From Candidatus Jordarchaeia archaeon (lineage in GTDB: Archaea; Asgardarchaeota; Jordiarchaeia; Jordiarchaeales; Freyrarchaeaceae): a stretch of 22,266 nucleotides of DNA. Location of the stretch: assembly GCA_018383835.1 (NCBI GenBank), contig JAHAWR010000006.1, positions 8,658 through 30,923 of the forward strand. The letters are read 5' to 3'. The position numbers were made by a program, and so were the translations under genes. The notes under the pieces were generated by a model. It was given only the letters and a program-made list of their open reading frames with translations, did not search any database and was not told the DNA's origin. Below, piece by piece: positions 7,701 to 14,777 of this stretch. How positions within the stretch are numbered: position 1 is the first letter of the stretch; each line of letters begins with the position of its first letter.

Positions 7701-8828
7701 CTATTTCTGCTTCTCTATTTTTTGTATTATGGCGTCTCCGACCTCGCTTGTCCTGCTTGGTTTTACATTCGCGTATTTTCCGTGGCACAGGTCTGGCGTC
7801 CTAATTTTTCCCTCCGCCAGCACTTCAGCTACTCCCCACTCTATGATTTGCGCGGCTTTCCTGCAGGAGTTGTCATTATGCCTCTGTGCGAGCCACTCGA
7901 GCATCATCTTAGCCGAGAGGATGGAGCCTATGGGGTTCGCTATGTTCTTGCCCGCTATGTCGGGTGCGGTTCCGTGCACGGGCTCGAACATGGCGTGCCT
8001 GTCCCCTATGTTCCCGCTGGGAGCCATCCCCATCCCCCCTATAAGCACCGAGGACAGGTCTGAGAGTATGTCGCCGAACATGTTTGTCGTAACCATCACG
8101 TCGTAGTGCTCCGGCGCCCTTATCATCCACTGGGTCATCGCGTCCACGTAAACGTAGTCCCGCTCTACGGCCGGGTACCTAGCGGCAACCTCGTCGAAAA
8201 CTCCTCTGAAAAACCTGCAGCCGTCGAGCACGTTGCTCTTGTCGATGCACGTCACCCTGTGCTTCCCGTCGGCGGGAGCCCCGCCCCTTGAAAGGCACAG
8301 CTTGAAGGCGTAGTCTATCACTCTCTCGCAGCCTCTACGGGTGAGGATCCTAACGTCAACAGCCGCCTCCTTAACGTTGCCCCTATCAAGCACCCCCCTT
8401 ATGGGGGCATAGAGATCCTCCGTGTTCTCCCGCACGATGACGAAGTCAACCTTGTCTTTGCCTGGGGATAGCGGCTCCACACCCTTATAGAGGCGAGCTG
8501 GCCTAACGTTAGCGTAAAGGTCTAAGCCGAACCTCAAGTCGAGGAGTATCCTTATACCCGCAAGCTGCCCGTCGGGAAGAACCGCTTTAGGCCACCCAAC
8601 AGCCCCGAAAAGGATCGCGTCAGCCTCCTTGCAAGTGTCGAAGGCATCCTCAGGCCACTCTCTCCCAGTCTCCAGGTAGTAGGCTCCCCCGCACGGGATA
8701 TCCACGTAGTCCAGCTTAAAGCCGCCAACGATGCCTACCGCGGATTCTAAAACCTTCACGGCTTCCGGGACGACCTCCCGCCCGACGCCGTCACCGGGAA
8801 GAACAGCGACCCTGTAACACCTCAACAT
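7701..8828 (-). CDS. leuB: Isopropylmalate/isocitrate dehydrogenase family protein, probably 3-isopropylmalate dehydrogenase
   Basis: This 375-residue NAD(P)-dependent beta-decarboxylating dehydrogenase has the family landmarks: the N-terminal LPGDGVGREV; the substrate region GLDLYANVRPARLY; VRENTEDLYAPI; the catalytic metal-binding stretch TTNMFGDILSDLSS; and the cofactor region FEPVHGTAPDIAGKNIANP. The LDLYANVRPAR pattern resembles LeuB rather than isocitrate dehydrogenase, but homoisocitrate, tartrate and methylmalate dehydrogenases share it, so the substrate is tentative. ATG at 8828 was chosen (GTG 8834 is in frame two codons earlier; GAGGTG lies just upstream). It converges with hdrB across 18 bp. 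It follows the HdrD-like gene on the same strand but has its own TATA box. No other leucine-pathway gene is present. Confidence 0.85.
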   Translation of the reverse strand: MLRCYRVAVLPGDGVGREVVPEAVKVLESAVGIVGGFKLDYVDIPCGGAYYLETGREWPEDAFDTCKEADAILFGAVGWPKAVLPDGQLAGIRILLDLRFGLDLYANVRPARLYKGVEPLSPGKDKVDFVIVRENTEDLYAPIRGVLDRGNVKEAAVDVRILTRRGCERVIDYAFKLCLSRGGAPADGKHRVTCIDKSNVLDGCRFFRGVFDEVAARYPAVERDYVYVDAMTQWMIRAPEHYDVMVTTNMFGDILSDLSSVLIGGMGMAPSGNIGDRHAMFEPVHGTAPDIAGKNIANPIGSILSAKMMLEWLAQRHNDNSCRKAAQIIEWGVAEVLAEGKIRTPDLCHGKYANVKPSRTSEVGDAIIQKIEKQK

Positions 8829-8869
8829 TAACACCTCAAATAAAAGCTTAGAGAAACACGCAGAAAGAG

Positions 8870-8895
8870 AATTTAAAACTTATCTGAAAGATAAG
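8870..8895 (-). promoter_or_regulatory. leuB promoter with an adjoining palindrome
   Basis: On the minus strand the TATA-like AGTTTTAAAT (8871-8880) lies about 45 nt upstream of the leuB ATG, predicting start near 8849. It is abutted on its upstream side by the palindrome CTTATCTGAAAGATAAG (8879-8895, 7-bp arms, 3-nt centre), in the position of the TFB recognition element and immediately upstream. This is a good candidate operator; it could also be a small hairpin ending transcription of the upstream HdrD-like gene. Confidence 0.4.
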
Positions 8896-8932
8896 AGTGA
8901 GAATCCGCAAAGTAAAAAGAGACGAGGAAGGT

Positions 8933-10213
8933 TTAAAGGACTTGATTGAGGACTTCTAGTAGCTCCACTACTTCGAGCTTGGAGCCACCGGCTGCCACAG
9001 CGTCCCCCAAGTTTCTTATGCAGAACGGACACGAGGTAACTATCGCCTCGGCACCAGTCGCCTCCGCCTCTTTCACCCTCTCAAGCGCAGTCCACAATGC
9101 AAACTCGGGGTACTGGGTCTTTACGCCACCGCCGGCACCGCAGCACCATGAGTCCTCCTTTATGCGGTACATCTCAACGAGCTCAATGCCGGGTATCGCC
9201 CTAAGGATCTTCCTTGGAAGCTCGTACCACTCATCCTTCCTTTTCTTGATCTCCCTTTCGTCGACAAACCAGTTCTTGCTCTTCGCCAAGTCCTCGCGTT
9301 CAACGTCGAGGGCGATGTGCCTCATGAGGTGGCACGGGTCATGCCAGGTAACCTTCTTCTTGTAGTTTCCCTTAAACTTCAACTTGCCCTGGTCAATTAG
9401 CTCGGCCACGAACTCCAGCGTGTGCTTGGGGGTGAAGGGCAACTTGGATCCGCTAAACTTGGGGTAGTCCACTCTAATCGTCCTGTAGCATCCAGCACAG
9501 CTGAAGAGGAGCGTGTCGTAGTCTTTAAAGTTCTTCAAGTTTTCATTCATAACCCTCTTAGCTTCCTTGCGCTGCCCAGTCCTGAAGAGAGGCGAGCCAC
9601 AGCAAACCTCGTCTTCGAGGACGGCGAACTCAACTCCAAGCTTGTTCAAGAGCTCAGCAGTAGCCTTAGCCACCTGCTTCTGCCTGTAAGACGCCGTGCA
9701 CCCGACAAAGTACGCGATGCCGGCGTCCTTTTTGGGTTTAACCTTCGTCTCGCCAAGCCACTTAGTCCTCTCCTCGTGCTTCTCCCCATACGGGTTGTTA
9801 AGCTGACTCACGTACTTGCCTAAGGCGGCAGTCTTCGGTGGAAGTGGAACGCCTGCATCGACACACGCCGCCCTCGCCGCCTCAATAAGATCAACGGTGG
9901 GAAGCTTGTTCTCGCACTGCGCCTGGCAGTTGCCACAAGTGGGACATGGAAAAATCAGGTCTCTTACGCTCTCGTTCGGCTCAAGGTTGCCTTCAAGTAT
10001 TGACCTTAAAATCCACATTCTGCCACTGTTAAGGTAGCCTTCCCAGAGCCGGTAATAGGTTCCCGAGGGGCACCCCTCAATCATACCTTCGTAGAGCGTA
10101 CCCTTATACTCCCCGATGCCTTCCCTGTCAGGTTCCCCTGAAAAGCTGAACATGCAGGCCTTGCAGTGGATGCATCTGAAGAGTTCTTTCTTTAGCGATT
10201 GCAGGGTTTCCAT
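8933..10213 (-). CDS. HdrD-like iron-sulfur oxidoreductase (ferredoxin plus two CCG domains)
   Basis: This 426-residue protein combines what HdrC and HdrB do separately, as in HdrD, GlpC and LutA-type proteins. The N-terminus holds FeS ligands C14, C17, C20 (RCIHCKAC) and probably C48 (EGCPSG), then CPTCGNCQAQC (C90, C93, C96, C100). Two CCG domains follow: C172, C204-C205, C239, C242 and C294 (HDPCHLMRH), C357-C358 (WCCGAGGGV), C395, C398 (TSCPFC). The first cluster is odd, with 27 residues between the third and fourth cysteines instead of the usual three. The ATG at 10213 has a G-rich element upstream and its own promoter. No HdrE-type cytochrome b or FAD-linked dehydrogenase lies next to it, so its donor is unknown. 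It may use a membrane quinone, a disulfide or a 2-oxoacid/hydroxyacid pathway. Confidence 0.85.
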   Translation of the reverse strand: METLQSLKKELFRCIHCKACMFSFSGEPDREGIGEYKGTLYEGMIEGCPSGTYYRLWEGYLNSGRMWILRSILEGNLEPNESVRDLIFPCPTCGNCQAQCENKLPTVDLIEAARAACVDAGVPLPPKTAALGKYVSQLNNPYGEKHEERTKWLGETKVKPKKDAGIAYFVGCTASYRQKQVAKATAELLNKLGVEFAVLEDEVCCGSPLFRTGQRKEAKRVMNENLKNFKDYDTLLFSCAGCYRTIRVDYPKFSGSKLPFTPKHTLEFVAELIDQGKLKFKGNYKKKVTWHDPCHLMRHIALDVEREDLAKSKNWFVDEREIKKRKDEWYELPRKILRAIPGIELVEMYRIKEDSWCCGAGGGVKTQYPEFALWTALERVKEAEATGAEAIVTSCPFCIRNLGDAVAAGGSKLEVVELLEVLNQVL

Positions 10214-10242
10214 TTCATCATCCCCGCCTTACACTATCCGAG

Positions 10243-10256
10243 TTTATTATTTAAAC
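10243..10256 (-). promoter_or_regulatory. TATA-like box for the HdrD-like gene
   Basis: On the minus strand GTTTAAATAATAAA is centred about 37 nt upstream of the ATG, predicting a leader of about 12 nt. A plus-strand TATA-like ATATAAATTTTACC occurs nearby at about 10311-10324 with no gene behind it. Confidence 0.45.
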
Positions 10257-10416
10257 TTTGCCCGCCCGAGCTGGGACGGCGCGATTTCGTCTTTCCGTCT
10301 CAGTGAATGGAATATAAATTTTACCGTTAAACGTAGTTCATGGAATAGTGCAAGTCGGCGGGTGGTGTCCCGAGGTGCTTTGTGTAGTGGTTTTCATTTT
10401 TGGCATTTAGGTCATG

Positions 10417-11985
10417 TTAGCCAAGGCATCTTCTGATTTTGGCTGCTTCTTGAAGGTGTCTTCTGGCTTCTTCGTGGCATTCTTCGAAGTAGGCGATGAG
10501 AAAGTTATTTACTATGTTTTCGTGTTTCCTTTGTAGGAGGATTATGGAGCCTGGTTTTGCTCCTAGATGGTTTTCCGCGGCTTCTATGTCTTGCATTATT
10601 TTTGTGATAGCCGAGGAGAGCTTTTCCTTTCGTGTTCCGACTCTTCTAGCTGCTTCTGCGTACATTTCGGTGAGCATGTTTATGTTATCCCATGAGATGT
10701 ATCCTGCGGCTGTTCGGATGTCGTGCTCAACGTTAAGGTAGTGTGCTTTGACAACGTCCCATTCTTCTTCGTTTAGCTGGTTTATGGCTCTTAGCCCTAT
10801 TATTTCGGGAGGTATTCCTATGGTGTATAGTGCGGCTGCGAATGGTATTGCTCTGGGTAGTGTGATGCCACCTACGCTTCTGCTGTAGCCAAAGAGTCCT
10901 ATGTGGAGTTTTCTGGACCTTCTTTTGGGGACGTAGGATGCTACACTATTTACGAGGGGAGCTAGATCCACTATTACTTCTTGGTAGCCGTCTTTGAGTT
11001 TGCATATTGCGCTGAGTAGTGCTTGTTCTTCGTGGGGTTCTATGGTTGCCTGCTCGCCGTGGGGTAGTGCAGTGTTCAGTGTCCTTATGGTCCGCTTCAC
11101 TTCCTCGATTGGGTAATCGTATTTTAGTGCGGACTGTATGGTGACAGTGCGTACTCCTCTGTACTCTTCGAGGAAGTTTTGGAGGTTGGCGGGAGAGAGG
11201 TGTCCTCTAAAAGGCATGGTTCCGACGCCTATTATCGGGTAAATGGAGATCCCGGTTTCCTCCTCTATCTCTTTGAGTTTTGAGAGGGCAATCTTGGATA
11301 GGAGTACTGCTGGCGCGATCCCATAGTTAAGGGCAGGGTCTGACCTTGCTAGGAATACTCGGAGGTAGGGGGGCTGCACAGCCTTCAAGTATGGTTCGAC
11401 TATTTCCCGGGTTCGCGTGAGGCTTTCCATGTCCTCTATGAGGGGGATGATTTCTATGGTGTTTGGCTTGAAGTAGCCGACCCAGTCCTTGGCTTTTACC
11501 GAGTGGTCGAGTTCTGCTTCCTGCATTCCGACGACGGATTTCTTGTAGTAGTTGTGCAACCATATGAGTTCTCTGGCGTCTGTGGTGAAGGGTAGTATCA
11601 CTTCGAATATTGGTGCAACTTCTCTGCCGTAGAATTTAGTGGCTACGTCATAGCTTACGGGGATGTTGATGAGACTCTCAACCATTATTTTTTTCTCTGC
11701 CTCCTCGACTTTGGGGTTTGGGAGCCTGTATGTGAGGAAGACCCTTTCTCCGATCACGTTTTCTTCAAAATATTCTCCGTATCCGAGTAGTAGTTTTCTT
11801 ATGACGCGTGTGTCGACGTCTTTTCCTTCGGCGTCCCACATGACCTCGTGGCAGCCTAGCTCGCTGAAGGCGAAGAATGCCTCGTAGACCTCGTCCTCTC
11901 CTTCGAGCACCTCGCCCTTGCACCACTGGGGGACGTTGGCGTTGTCCGGGTGCTGGGTGGACATCGTGCACGGTATAATCCTCAA
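10417..11985 (-). CDS. ppcA: Phosphoenolpyruvate carboxylase, archaeal type
   Basis: This cytoplasmic enzyme carboxylates PEP with bicarbonate to oxaloacetate, an anaplerotic or CO2-fixing step. The product is 522 residues, the size of the short archaeal PpcA family rather than the roughly 900-residue bacterial enzyme. The N-terminal signature TMSTQHPDNANVP, the segment ELGCHEVMWDAEGKDVD, VFLARSDPALNYG and FGYSRSVGGITLPRAIPF fit that family. The open frame extends to 12039, but a TATA box lies inside that extension at 12028-12037, so I use the TTG at 11985. This gives MRIIPCTMSTQHPDN, matching the short leader before MSTQHPDN in known PpcA proteins; ATG at 11964 is the alternative. It lies upstream of the HdrD-like gene on the same strand, with 203 bp between. 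Confidence 0.93.
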   Translation of the reverse strand: MRIIPCTMSTQHPDNANVPQWCKGEVLEGEDEVYEAFFAFSELGCHEVMWDAEGKDVDTRVIRKLLLGYGEYFEENVIGERVFLTYRLPNPKVEEAEKKIMVESLINIPVSYDVATKFYGREVAPIFEVILPFTTDARELIWLHNYYKKSVVGMQEAELDHSVKAKDWVGYFKPNTIEIIPLIEDMESLTRTREIVEPYLKAVQPPYLRVFLARSDPALNYGIAPAVLLSKIALSKLKEIEEETGISIYPIIGVGTMPFRGHLSPANLQNFLEEYRGVRTVTIQSALKYDYPIEEVKRTIRTLNTALPHGEQATIEPHEEQALLSAICKLKDGYQEVIVDLAPLVNSVASYVPKRRSRKLHIGLFGYSRSVGGITLPRAIPFAAALYTIGIPPEIIGLRAINQLNEEEWDVVKAHYLNVEHDIRTAAGYISWDNINMLTEMYAEAARRVGTRKEKLSSAITKIMQDIEAAENHLGAKPGSIILLQRKHENIVNNFLIAYFEECHEEARRHLQEAAKIRRCLG

Positions 11986-12027
11986 AGGGTTGCACCAGCC
12001 GAATTTTACTTCTACAAAAGACAAGGC

Positions 12028-12037
12028 GGATATAAAC
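12028..12037 (-). promoter_or_regulatory. TATA-like box for ppcA
   Basis: On the minus strand GTTTATATCC is centred about 48 nt upstream of the TTG at 11985, predicting transcription start near 12007. It fixes the start choice for ppcA. Confidence 0.5.
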
Positions 12038-12113
12038 ATTATGTAAAGGGAGCAAATACGTAGGTAAAGGATGGATGAATCCAGGTTAAACTCGTTTTAG
12101 GAAGAAGTTGGGG

Positions 12114-13433
12114 TTATTGTGCCTCACGCTTCAATATTTGGATTGCATCCTTTAGGGGGGTTTGCTCGTAGCGTTTCTTTTCTTCTCTGAAGTAGAGGGT
12201 CACGGTTCCCGTGGAGGCTTCCTTTTCTCCCACAAAAGCTATGGCGCGTATTCCCTTTTTCTCGCAGTACTCCAGTTGCTTCCTGTAATTCCTCCTCATC
12301 AGGTCTACTTGAACTCTCAGTCCCTCTCTTCTCATCTCCCGCGCCACGCTGCGGGCGTAGCTCCAGTACTTCTCGCCCATGGAGACCGTGAAAACTTGGG
12401 TGCACGTTTTCCTTTTTAAGTTGAAGAGGCCGAGCTCGAGGCCGGCGTCTATTATTCTCTCCAAGCCTATGCTTACGCCTGTTGATGGGGTACTTGGTCC
12501 ACCGTACCGCTCGATGAGGTCGTCGTATCGTCCCCCCCCAGCCAGAGCACCTATCTTAGGCTCCTCGACGTATACCTCAAATATGGGCCCAGTGTAGTAG
12601 TCTAATCCCCTAACCATGCTCAAGTCCAGTGTGATGTCTTCCCTGTGGCTGGAGGCGGCGATGAGTTCTTGGAGGTGGCCTACTGCGGCCTCAACGTTTC
12701 TGTTGCCCCTAAACCGGCTCTCCAGCTCGCTTAGCGTCTTTTCAGGGTTCCCCGAGACATCAACGGCCTCCATTATTTTTTCGGCCTCATGCCTGCTTAA
12801 GCCGGCTTTGAGGAGCTCGCCCTCAACCCCCTCCCGCCCTATTTTTTCGAGCTTATCTATTACTCTGAACACCTCTAGGATCTTTCCCTCGCCGTAGCGT
12901 GAAAGGTTGAGCTCCTCCTCGAATACCCCCTTCAGGAGGCGGCGGTCGTTGAGTCTAACCTTGAATCCGCTGTAGCCGAGGGTCTTCATCACGTCGCACA
13001 CGAGGTCAACGACCTCGGCGTCGGCTTCAGGGTAGGGGGAGCCCACTATGTCGGCATCGCACTGCCAAAACTCCCTATAGCGCCCCTTCTGGGGCCTCTC
13101 ATGCCTCCAGACGCGGCCGATGTGGTACCTCTTGAAGGGTAATGTTGGGGCGTGGCTTGCGACAAACCTGGCAAGGGGGACTGTAAGGTCGTATCTCAGC
13201 GCAAGCCACTCTTCGCTCCACGGATCCTGGAAGCGGTAGAGGAGCTTCGACTCAACCTCCTCCCCGTACTTGCCCTTCAGCGTCTCCCAGTACTCTATGA
13301 CTGGAGTCTCTATGGGGTCGAACCCGTAACGCTCAAAAACCTCCTCGATAAGCTCCATGATCCTTCTCCGGAAAAGGGCAACTTCAGGGGGAAAGTCCCT
13401 GAAGCCGCGCGGAACACTATACTTGGTCGACAC
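12114..13433 (-). CDS. hisS: Histidyl-tRNA synthetase
   Basis: This class II aminoacyl-tRNA synthetase of 439 residues charges tRNA-His. The N-terminal YSVPRGFRDFPPE, the motif 2 region HIGRVWRHERPQKGRYREF, the HisRS-specific VRGLDYYTGPIFEVY, and motif 3 in GVSIGLERIIDAG are all visible, followed by an anticodon-binding domain (FTVSMGEKYWSYAR onwards). The frame is open to 13541, but family similarity begins at STKYSVPRG; GTG at 13433 (or 13439) follows a GGGGGTG element. A TATA-like stretch near 13475-13490 may give it its own promoter. The split tRNA-His gene ends 75 nt upstream on the same strand, so synthetase and substrate are neighbours and could share a transcript. Confidence 0.95.
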   Translation of the reverse strand: MSTKYSVPRGFRDFPPEVALFRRRIMELIEEVFERYGFDPIETPVIEYWETLKGKYGEEVESKLLYRFQDPWSEEWLALRYDLTVPLARFVASHAPTLPFKRYHIGRVWRHERPQKGRYREFWQCDADIVGSPYPEADAEVVDLVCDVMKTLGYSGFKVRLNDRRLLKGVFEEELNLSRYGEGKILEVFRVIDKLEKIGREGVEGELLKAGLSRHEAEKIMEAVDVSGNPEKTLSELESRFRGNRNVEAAVGHLQELIAASSHREDITLDLSMVRGLDYYTGPIFEVYVEEPKIGALAGGGRYDDLIERYGGPSTPSTGVSIGLERIIDAGLELGLFNLKRKTCTQVFTVSMGEKYWSYARSVAREMRREGLRVQVDLMRRNYRKQLEYCEKKGIRAIAFVGEKEASTGTVTLYFREEKKRYEQTPLKDAIQILKREAQ

Positions 13434-13507
13434 AAACACCCCCAAAAGCCGGAACAAACCTAAAACGGGGGAAAAGATAAAATTAACTCCCGGAATAACG
13501 GGGTGAG

Positions 13508-13654
13508 GGTGCCGGGCGGGACTTCCGTGGGCGGAGCCCAAATCGAACCCGCGACCTCAGGATTGAGCGCGCAACGCGCCTTACTGCCCTGAGCCGGGTC
13601 CACAGTCCTGCGCTTTCAGGGCTCCAGGCTCTCCCAAGCTGAGCTACCGGCACC
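13508..13654 (-). tRNA. tRNA-His (anticodon GTG) with three predicted introns
   Basis: The minus strand folds as a tRNA once three inserts are removed. G-1 (13654) faces C73 (13508), the hallmark of tRNA-His. The acceptor GTGCCGG (13653-13647) pairs with CCGGCAC (13515-13509). The D arm is GCTC/GAGC (13644-13628) with loop AGCTTGGGA. The anticodon stem CAGGA (13610-13606) pairs with TCCTG (13562-13558), with loop start CTGTGG and anticodon GTG at 13603-13601. The variable loop is AGGTC; the T stem GCGGG (13552-13548) pairs with CCCGC (13520-13516). Inserts: about 16 nt between the D and anticodon stems (within 13627-13611), about 36 nt after position 37 (13599-13564), and about 20 nt inside the T loop (within 13547-13521). 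Exons total 75 nt and introns 72 nt. CCA is not encoded. Exact splice points are uncertain by a few bases. Confidence 0.9.
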
Positions 13655-13680
13655 TCACCGAGAAAATAGACGGAAACAAT

Positions 13681-13690
13681 TTTTAAAAGT
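13681..13690 (-). promoter_or_regulatory. TATA-like box for tRNA-His
   Basis: On the minus strand ACTTTTAAAA, preceded by GAAA, is centred about 31 nt upstream of G-1 of the tRNA. That is the expected distance for an archaeal promoter with a very short 5' leader, and it supports the tRNA call. Confidence 0.6.
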
Positions 13691-13699
13691 TTTCTATCC

Positions 13700-13980
13700 T
13701 CAATGAGGCACTTGCCCACGATTCACAAATTCCCTCAACGTAGGAGGGAAGATGAGCTGCCGTAGCCCGGTGTTGGCTTTCGTGGCGCTGGGTTCTTTTT
13801 TCTTGTTTCGTGTGATTTTTGGGGCTCCACGTTTACCGGGCAGATTTTCCACGGCGGCCACACCCACCTTAACGCTAAGTAAGAGCAGCTCAAACCCTGC
13901 CAAATTATGTGTGTATCCAGGCCCGCAGTTTAAGCATTTGAACCCTGCGCTTATGTTCAACCTTGTCAACGCTATTTCAT
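13700..13980. other. Unassigned region between tRNA-His and the Roadblock gene
   Basis: Overlapping open frames exist on both strands here (about 100 codons minus, 80 codons plus), but neither has a recognisable domain or a good ribosome binding site, and they contradict each other. The minus frame begins inside the hairpin at 13981-13998. I do not call a gene. Confidence 0.4.
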
Positions 13981-13998
13981 CCCCCCTAAAGTAGGGGG
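13981..13998 (-). terminator. GC-rich hairpin downstream of the Roadblock gene
   Basis: CCCCCTA (13982-13988) and TAGGGGG (13992-13998) form a perfect 7-bp stem with a 3-nt loop, 34 nt past the stop of the Roadblock gene in its direction of transcription. No U-tract follows, so it may be a 3'-end stabiliser or a binding site instead of an intrinsic terminator. Confidence 0.35.
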
Positions 13999-14031
13999 CT
14001 TTCAGCATCTGTTAGAAACCGTTTAGGGGTT

Positions 14032-14433
14032 TTAGGTGGTGGTTTCCTTTTCGGGCGCTAGGAGGTTTTTTATTTTTTTGGCGGTGCCTCTCAGTTTTTG
14101 GAGCATTAGTCCCAGCTGGTGTTCCGGTATTCCTGCGGCAACCAAGATTGCTTGTCCAGCTTCAACCGCTACAATATATCCCTTGGTTCCGTGCACTATG
14201 CATTCTGTGGCGTCTCCCTGAACAAATGCTTTCGATATGGAGTTGCAGGCGGAGATCAGGCTGAAGGCGCTCTCTAGGGCGTCCTCAAGCTCGGAGTACC
14301 TGAGCCTTTCAGCTACCATGTTTCCTGCGAGATCAACGACTAGGAGATCCACGCTCCCTGGGTAACCCTCATTCTTCAGGAGCGTGTGAAGTTTTTCTGT
14401 AGCTTCCTTACCTATATAATTTACTCGTTCCAT
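14032..14433 (-). CDS. Roadblock/LC7 domain protein
   Basis: This 133-residue protein looks like a single Roadblock/LC7 domain, the fold of dynein light chain LC7 and of bacterial MglB, which commonly acts as a dimer regulating small Ras-like GTPases. Supporting segments are SVDLLVVDLAGNMVAE, the central helix with FSLISACNSISKAF, the strand ECIVHGTKGYIVAVEAG and the C-terminal helix GLMLQKLRGTAKKIKNLL. ATG at 14433 was chosen because GGGAAGGGAAG lies about 8 nt upstream; a TTG at 14451 would add six residues. It is a single gene with its own TATA-like box, and no GTPase gene lies nearby, so its partner is unknown. It is divergent from the second hdrCB pair. Confidence 0.8.
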   Translation of the reverse strand: MERVNYIGKEATEKLHTLLKNEGYPGSVDLLVVDLAGNMVAERLRYSELEDALESAFSLISACNSISKAFVQGDATECIVHGTKGYIVAVEAGQAILVAAGIPEHQLGLMLQKLRGTAKKIKNLLAPEKETTT

Positions 14434-14478
14434 TAACGCTTCCCTTCCCAACTAAAAATGCACCAAACGCATCTCACA

Positions 14479-14495
14479 AATATTAAGCTATAAGC
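14479..14495 (-). promoter_or_regulatory. TATA-like element for the Roadblock gene
   Basis: On the minus strand GCTTATAGCTTAATATT lies about 46-62 nt upstream of the ATG at 14433. The exact box is uncertain. A leader of about 30 nt would result. Confidence 0.3.
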
Positions 14496-14567
14496 GTTCT
14501 GGTTAAAGTCTACCCATATGTCGAGTTTTGGTGTGGCAGAAATTCAGCTGACGTGGGCTTCGCAGAC

Positions 14568-14714
14568 ATGACCTCAAGGAGGGTCCAGAAAGCTGCAACA
14601 GAACGGGGTCTCCTAGGATGGGTGCGTACTTTTTGCGTTAAAGGGTGCCGAAAACTTTATCGCATAAAAAGTAGGTGGTGTGGCGGAAGACTGGGAAAAG
14701 AAAGAGATAAATAA
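14568..14714 (+). pseudogene. Doubtful 48-codon frame with an acylphosphatase-like patch
   Basis: The frame starts at an ATG, contains RRVQKAATERGLLGWVR, which loosely recalls the helix-loop of acylphosphatases (an RVQ element, later an ARxLGLxGWVRN element), and then turns into a basic, low-information tail that overlaps the promoter of the next operon. At most it is a remnant. Otherwise the 14452-14777 gap holds only the divergent promoters. Confidence 0.15.
14704..14714 (+). promoter_or_regulatory. TATA-like box for hdrCB (pair 2)
   Basis: GAGATAAATAA lies about 65-75 nt upstream of the hdrC2 ATG, closely resembling the GATAAATA element in front of hdrA. Transcription would start near 14736. 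Confidence 0.4.
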
Positions 14715-14777
14715 GGCTGAGGGCAGATTTCTGCCTTAACAGTTAAGTCGGATTTAAGAGGGGCGGATAGGCTCCAC

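Noticed and set aside
10311..10416. Plus-strand TATA-like box with a possible small RNA behind it
   Set aside because: No stable fold, terminator or known RNA motif is evident downstream; the box may be chance in an AT-rich gap.
11986..12039. 18-residue N-terminal extension of PEP carboxylase
   Set aside because: A TATA box lies within it at 12028-12037, and the shorter start matches the family N-terminus.
13434..13541. 36-residue N-terminal extension of HisRS
   Set aside because: Its first codons would lie inside the tRNA-His gene, and family similarity begins only after 13433.
13700..14008. 102-codon minus-strand frame with a CLNCG motif, opposed by an 80-codon plus-strand frame
   Set aside because: A single CxxC is not enough for a zinc-ribbon call, the frame starts in a hairpin, and the two strands contradict each other.
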